Below, piece after piece: positions 22,063 through 25,807 of a stretch of DNA of 25,807 bases. The number at the start of each line of letters is the position of its first letter. The stretch's first letter is position 1. Below the pieces are notes generated by a model. That model saw nothing but the letters and a program-made list of their open reading frames with translations. It was not told where the DNA came from and ran no database searches. Origin of the DNA: Pseudolabrys sp. (GTDB taxonomy: Bacteria; Pseudomonadota; Alphaproteobacteria; Rhizobiales; Xanthobacteraceae); contig JAHCKF010000013.1 in the NCBI GenBank assembly GCA_026125925.1, forward strand, positions 1-25,807. The letters are read 5' to 3'. A program made the translations under genes and the position numbers.

Positions 22063-23040
22063 ATGACCACGCGCCGCCGCTTCCTGACGCTGTCGGGCGC
22101 CGCGCTCGCCATGCCGGCCGTGATGCGCAGCGCCTTCGCCGACGCGGCATGGCCGACCGCAAAGCCGATCCGCATGATCTGCCCGTTCGGCGCCGGCAGC
22201 ACGGTCGACGTGCTCGCCCGCCTCGTCACCGATCCGCTGGCGCAGGCGATCGGCCAGTCGGTGGTGGTCGAGAACCGCGGCGGCGCCGGCGGCATGATCG
22301 GCTCGGCGGTCGTCGCGCGCGCCGAACCGGACGGCTACACGCTGCTCGCCAACGCCGCCGCGCATACCGCGGTGCCGGCCGCGCATCCCAATGTCAGCTA
22401 CGACCCGGCCAAGGATTTCGCCGGCATCGCGATGATCGGCGTGGTGCCGAACGTGATCGTGGTCGCGCCGTCGAAAGGCATCAAGACGGTCAAGGACCTG
22501 GTCGAGCGCGCCAAGGACGGGCAGATCACCTATGCGTCCGCCGGCATCGGCAGCGCGACGCACTGGGCCGCCGAACGCTTCCGTCTCAGCGCGGGATTCA
22601 AGGGAACGCACGTTCCGTTCCGCGGCGGGCCGGCGGCGCTGACCGAAGTAGCGACCGGCCGGGTCGACTTCATGGCGATCGGCACCGGCTCCGGGCTGCC
22701 GTTCATCCTCGACAAGCGGCTGATCCCGCTCGCGGTGACGACGCAGAAACGCTCGCTGGCGCTGCCCGAGGTGCCGACCACGCTCGAACTCGGCTACGCC
22801 AATTCCGATTATACTTTCTGGAACGGCTTTCTCGCGCCGCGCCAGACGCCGAAGCCGATCGTCGAGCGGCTGCACCGCGACATTACCAAGATCGTCGACA
22901 GCGCGGACATCAAGGACAAGCTGCTCAAGCAGGGCGTCGAGCCGCTGCCGCTGTCGCCGGCGGAGTTCGACGCGCTGATGGTCAAGGAGATCGCCGCGAA
23001 CCTCGCGCTGGCGAAAGCGGCCGGCCTGAAGTTCAACTGA
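22063..23040 (+). CDS. Bug-family tripartite tricarboxylate transporter substrate-binding protein
   Basis: 325 aa from ATG 22063 with a strong AGGGGGGAAA ribosome-binding site. Tat-like signal peptide MTTRRRFLTLSG with Arg-Arg-Arg-Phe-Leu, cleavage probable after AFA (about residue 26). Mature protein is the two-lobed TctC/Bug fold: KPIRMICPFGAGSTVDVLAR near the N-terminus, VENRGGAGGMIGSAVVARAEPDGYTLL, and VPFRGGPAALTEVATGRVDFM in the hinge region, then PEVPTTLELGY. The family binds di- and tricarboxylates and many other small acids through a narrow cleft. No tctA or tctB permease gene is visible, so it is an orphan that either shares a permease encoded elsewhere or acts in sensing. Downstream of leuCD on the same strand. 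Confidence 0.94.
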   Translation: MTTRRRFLTLSGAALAMPAVMRSAFADAAWPTAKPIRMICPFGAGSTVDVLARLVTDPLAQAIGQSVVVENRGGAGGMIGSAVVARAEPDGYTLLANAAAHTAVPAAHPNVSYDPAKDFAGIAMIGVVPNVIVVAPSKGIKTVKDLVERAKDGQITYASAGIGSATHWAAERFRLSAGFKGTHVPFRGGPAALTEVATGRVDFMAIGTGSGLPFILDKRLIPLAVTTQKRSLALPEVPTTLELGYANSDYTFWNGFLAPRQTPKPIVERLHRDITKIVDSADIKDKLLKQGVEPLPLSPAEFDALMVKEIAANLALAKAAGLKFN

Positions 23041-23048
23041 CGACACGA

Positions 23049-23096
23049 CGGCAGGCATCACGGCGCAGCGGTGAACGACCGCCGTCATGCCTGCCG
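23049..23096 (+). terminator. Long hairpin after the Bug-family gene, probable terminator
   Basis: 17-bp arms (23049-23065 and 23080-23096) with a single mismatch and a 14-nt loop, starting 9 nt after the stop codon. Only short T stretches follow, so it is not a textbook intrinsic terminator, but its position and stability fit a 3'-end or message-protecting structure. Confidence 0.55.
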
Positions 23097-23103
23097 ATTG
23101 CGT

Positions 23104-23118
23104 TTGGACACGGTCCAA
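23104..23118. promoter_or_regulatory. Perfect 15-bp palindrome upstream of glgA
   Basis: TTGGAC-ACG-GTCCAA, arms exactly complementary. Lies 135 nt before the glgA ATG and directly after the hairpin ending the preceding unit. Candidate operator; no regulator is identified for it. Confidence 0.35.
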
Positions 23119-23165
23119 TGTCCGTTCCCGCACCGACGGCGCGGCATTGGCGGTATCGCAAGATG

Positions 23166-23196
23166 GGCATCTTCCTTCGATGCCATGCGGTTTTTT
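23166..23196 (+). terminator. Weak terminator-like hairpin in the glgA leader
   Basis: GGCATC (23166-23171) pairs with GATGCC (23179-23184), 7-nt loop, and a run of six T follows at 23191-23196 after a 6-nt gap. The gap makes this weak. It may be a second terminator for the upstream unit or structure within the glgA leader. Confidence 0.3.
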
Positions 23197-23252
23197 CGTC
23201 GCGCAAAGGAACTGGACGTGACCCCCGGCGTTAGAGAGCGTCCGAGGGTGAC

Positions 23253-24668
23253 ATGCGTGTCCTGTTTGCGACTCCCGAAATCGATGACTTCGTACAGGTC
23301 GGCGGCCTCGCCGCGGTGTCGGCCGCCTTGCCGCGCGCGATCCGGCCGATCGCCGACGTGCGCGTCGTCATCCCCGGTTACCGCGAAGTCCTGAGCAAGG
23401 CGAAAAACCTCGCGATTGTCGGGCGATGTGCCGCTTATGCAGGCATGCCGGCCTGCGATATCGGCCGCACCGAAACCGCGGACGGCCTCCCTGTTTATGT
23501 CGTCATCGCGCCTGCGCTTTATGAGCGTGACGGTTCCCCTTATGTCGACATCAAGGGAACCGACTGGACGGACAACGACATCCGCTTCGCCCGGTTCTCG
23601 CTCGCGGTGGCGGAGATCGCCGAGGGAAAGATCGATCCCGACTGGCGGGCCGATCTCGTCCACGCCAATGACTGGCAATCGGCGCTGACGGCGGCCTATC
23701 TCGCCTGGCGCGGCTCCAAGGTGCCGACCGTGCTCACCATTCACAACCTCGCCTATCAGGGGCTGTTCCCGCGCGAGGCGCTGGGGCGGATCGGCATTCC
23801 CGGCAGCGCATTCCAGATCGACGGCGTCGAGTTCTACGGCAAGGTGTCGTTCCTCAAGGGCGGCCTCTACTACGCATCGCATCTGACGACGGTCAGCGAA
23901 ACCTATGCGCGCGAGATCACCTCGCCGGAATTCGGCTGCGGGCTCGAAGGTCTGCTCGCCAAGCGCGCCCGCGCCAACGAGCTGACCGGCATTCTCAACG
24001 GCATCGACAACACGTGGGATCCACGCGCGTGCCCCGAACTCGCAGCGCCGTTCGGCGCCGGCGAATGGGCCGGCAAACGGCTCAACGCCGACCATGTGCG
24101 CCAGGAATTCGGACTGGCCGCGTCGCGCGGGCCGCTGTTCGGCCTCGTCGCGCGCCTGGTGCATCAAAAGGGCGTCGATCTGGTTCTCGCGGCCGCCGAG
24201 ACGATCGTCAATGCCGGCGGCCAGATCGTGGTGATGGGGCGCGGCGAGCCGCGCTTCGAGCGAGCTTTGCAGGCGGCGCAGCGGCGCCGGCCCGACAGCG
24301 TCGCCGCCGCGATCGGGTTCGACGACGGCAGCGCGCGCCGCATCTTCGCCGGCAGCGACTTCACGCTGGTGCCGTCGCGCTTCGAGCCGTGCGGGCTGAG
24401 CCAGATGTATGCGCAGCGGTTCGGCTCGCTGCCGATCGGGCGGCGCACCGGCGGCCTGTCCGAAACCATCAGTGACGGCGAGACCGGCTACCTGTTCTCC
24501 GAGCCTTCGACGGAGTCTCTGCTCGGCGCGATCTGCTGCGCCTTCGCGACGTTCGGCCACAAGACCAGGCTCAACGCCATGCGCACCGCCGCGATGGCCA
24601 AGTCCTATAGCTGGACGCAATCCGCGCCGGCCTATGTCTCGCTATATCGGCGGGCGCGCGCGGCCTAG
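23253..24668 (+). CDS. glgA: Glycogen synthase (GT5 family)
   Basis: 471 aa, typical bacterial GlgA length; ATG preceded by CGAGGGTGAC. Transfers glucose from ADP-glucose to the non-reducing end of an alpha-1,4-glucan in the cytosol. GT-B fold: N-terminal GGLAAVSAALPRA, HANDW at 137-141, TIHNLAYQGLFP, SHLTTVSETYA, linker GLVARLVHQKGVDLVL with Arg301 and Lys306, and the donor-site block SRFEPCGLSQMYAQRFGSLPIGRRTGGLSETI with Glu378. The normally conserved Lys15 of the N-terminal KxGGL motif is Gln (QVGGL). Converges on treY, the two stop codons sharing CTAG, so no terminator lies between them. Glycogen made by GlgA is the usual source of maltodextrins for TreY/TreZ. Confidence 0.94.
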   Translation: MRVLFATPEIDDFVQVGGLAAVSAALPRAIRPIADVRVVIPGYREVLSKAKNLAIVGRCAAYAGMPACDIGRTETADGLPVYVVIAPALYERDGSPYVDIKGTDWTDNDIRFARFSLAVAEIAEGKIDPDWRADLVHANDWQSALTAAYLAWRGSKVPTVLTIHNLAYQGLFPREALGRIGIPGSAFQIDGVEFYGKVSFLKGGLYYASHLTTVSETYAREITSPEFGCGLEGLLAKRARANELTGILNGIDNTWDPRACPELAAPFGAGEWAGKRLNADHVRQEFGLAASRGPLFGLVARLVHQKGVDLVLAAAETIVNAGGQIVVMGRGEPRFERALQAAQRRRPDSVAAAIGFDDGSARRIFAGSDFTLVPSRFEPCGLSQMYAQRFGSLPIGRRTGGLSETISDGETGYLFSEPSTESLLGAICCAFATFGHKTRLNAMRTAAMAKSYSWTQSAPAYVSLYRRARAA

Positions 24669-25807
24669 CTCCGCAGCAATATCCCGACCGGCAGGTCGTT
24701 CAAATGCACCGTGCCGCCGCTGACCGCGCGGTCGCGCAGCACGTCGCGATAGCCGTCGAGCGGCTCGCCAAGCGCAACCTGAAATCCCTCCGGCCACCGG
24801 CGTCCGCCTTGCGTCGCATGCGCGAAATGCCGGCCGGCCACGACGACCAGCCGCTCGTGGCGGTGATCGCGCGCGAATGTGATCGCGCTCGACGCATCGG
24901 CACCGGCAAGCGGCAGGCCCGTATAGCCGCCGTCGCGAAACAGCGCGGCATGCCGCTGACGAAGCGCGAGCAATGTCCGGATCAGCGCGAACTTGACGCG
25001 GCCGTCCGGCCAGTCGCGCACGAGCGCCGGCCAGTCTGCCTGGCCCCCGAGAAGTTTGCGCCGCTGCGCGAAATCGACCGGCCGCCGGTTGTCGGGGTCG
25101 ACCATCGACAGGTCCCACAGCTCGGTGCCCTGATAAAAATCCGGGACGCCGGGCAATGTCAGCTTGAGCGCGATCTGCGACAGGCTGTTCAGCGCGCCGA
25201 GCAAGGCCGTCCGCTGCGCGAATTGCGACAGCGAAGCGATGAATTCGGCGGACCGCGCCGGATCGAGGATGGCCTCGACGAATTGCCGCAGCGCCTGCTC
25301 GTAAGCCTCGTTCGGATTGTTCCAGCTGGTCTGCTGCTTGCCCTCGCGCGCCGCCTTCCACGCATAGGCCGCGACCCGCTTGACGAAGCCGTCATCGGGA
25401 CCGCCGGCCGGCCAGGAGCCGATCAGCGTTTGATACAGCATGTATTCGTGCGCCGCCGTCGGCCAGCGCCCGCCATTCACATTGTAGGTGAAGCGCTCGT
25501 TGAGCGCCTTCCACGCCAGCACCGTCGCGCGCCAGTCCTCCGGGATTTCCGCCAGCGCCAGGATGCGCATGCGGGCATCCTCGCCGCGCTTGGTGTCGTG
25601 CGTCGCGGTGGCGATCATGCCGTTGCGCTGCTCGCGAAGCAGCCGGGCCTGCTCCCGATGGAACTGCTCGACGCTCAAGCCAGGCAATGCCGGCTCGCCG
25701 CCGACCTCATTGAGCGCGATCAGCCGGTGATAACGATAGAACGCGGTGTCCTCGAGCGACTTCGCCATCAGCGGTCCGGTGAACTGCTGCAGCTTCATCG
25801 CGAAATT
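24665..25807 (-). CDS. treY: Malto-oligosyltrehalose synthase, C-terminal part (5' end beyond window)
   Basis: 380 codons visible, open to the last base; internal Met at 25798 is not the start, because the frame continues upstream as NFAMKLQQFTG, matching the family. TreY isomerises the reducing-end alpha-1,4 bond of maltodextrins to alpha,alpha-1,1, giving maltooligosyl trehalose. Visible GH13 TreY blocks: QQFTGPLMAKSLEDTAFYRY, NEVGGEP, ATATHDTKRGEDARMRI, SWNNPNEAYEQAL, LTLPGVPDFYQGTELWD and MVDPDNRRPVDFAQRR. The C-terminal all-beta domain follows. Full-length proteins are usually over 800 aa, so about half or more lies outside. Stop TAG overlaps that of glgA on the opposite strand. Confidence 0.95.
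   Translation of the reverse strand, partial: NFAMKLQQFTGPLMAKSLEDTAFYRYHRLIALNEVGGEPALPGLSVEQFHREQARLLREQRNGMIATATHDTKRGEDARMRILALAEIPEDWRATVLAWKALNERFTYNVNGGRWPTAAHEYMLYQTLIGSWPAGGPDDGFVKRVAAYAWKAAREGKQQTSWNNPNEAYEQALRQFVEAILDPARSAEFIASLSQFAQRTALLGALNSLSQIALKLTLPGVPDFYQGTELWDLSMVDPDNRRPVDFAQRRKLLGGQADWPALVRDWPDGRVKFALIRTLLALRQRHAALFRDGGYTGLPLAGADASSAITFARDHRHERLVVVAGRHFAHATQGGRRWPEGFQVALGEPLDGYRDVLRDRAVSGGTVHLNDLPVGILLRS

Noticed and set aside
23085..24620. 511-codon minus-strand open frame opposite glgA
   Set aside because: Shadow of the well-conserved glgA frame; Arg/Ala/Asp-rich without motifs.
24665..25798. Internal Met at 25798 as the treY start
   Set aside because: The frame stays open to the window end with family-matching residues before this Met, and TreY is normally more than twice this length.
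1..25807. Mobile element, prophage, CRISPR or tRNA-associated island
   Set aside because: No transposase, integrase, direct-repeat array or tRNA-like cloverleaf was recognised, and base composition looks uniform apart from promoter regions.

Overview
The window is G+C-rich (about two thirds by eye) and packed with genes, which sit close together with start/stop overlaps. Gene content points to an alphaproteobacterium of the Hyphomicrobiales, near Bradyrhizobiaceae/Xanthobacteraceae: a LIV-type ABC importer with a Tat-exported binding protein, a Bug-family binding protein, two MmgE/PrpD proteins, GntR regulators, and a glgA/treY pair. The taxonomic placement is inference. I see no rRNA, tRNA, CRISPR array, insertion sequence or phage gene.

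Left part (1-7549), small-acid/acyl-CoA metabolism. A minus-strand set runs carboxymuconolactone decarboxylase-like protein, beta-hydroxyacid dehydrogenase, a short crotonase-family protein and an MmgE/PrpD protein that leaves the window at base 1. Divergent from it are a 3-hydroxybutyrate dehydrogenase-like SDR and an FCD-type GntR regulator. A second MmgE/PrpD gene (minus) and a second SDR (plus) diverge from another promoter region. Both divergent regions carry the 9-mer GTCATACAA, in one case inside a 19-bp palindrome over a sigma70-like promoter.

Centre (7567-19715), one long minus-strand operon of eleven genes with nearly continuous translational coupling: HutC/UTRA-type GntR regulator, LivK-type binding protein, LivH, LivM, LivG, LivF, a KRCGH-type isocitrate lyase/PEP-mutase family lyase, HyuB, HyuA, an isochorismatase-fold protein and an FAD-dependent oxidoreductase. 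It reads as a self-contained regulated system: import, ATP-driven opening of a lactam/imide-like bond (or carboxylation), further processing, and C-C cleavage of a 2-hydroxy acid. The substrate is unknown.

Right part. Divergent from the operon are leuC/leuD paralogues (aconitase-superfamily hydratase) and an orphan Bug-family periplasmic binding protein. A KRCGH lyase next to a LeuCD-like hydratase resembles the end of the dimethylmaleate/dimethylmalate route known from anaerobic nicotinate degradation. That suggests a branched dicarboxylic or tricarboxylic acid, or its cyclic imide, as substrate (hypothesis).

The last segment is unrelated: glycogen synthase glgA on plus, converging on the 3' end of treY (malto-oligosyltrehalose synthase) on minus, the two stop codons sharing one CTAG.

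Several enzyme-family members lack family catalytic residues: the crotonase (both Glu), the second SDR (Ser/Tyr/Lys), the isochorismatase-fold protein (Cys) and GlgA (Lys15). These are the most testable oddities here.
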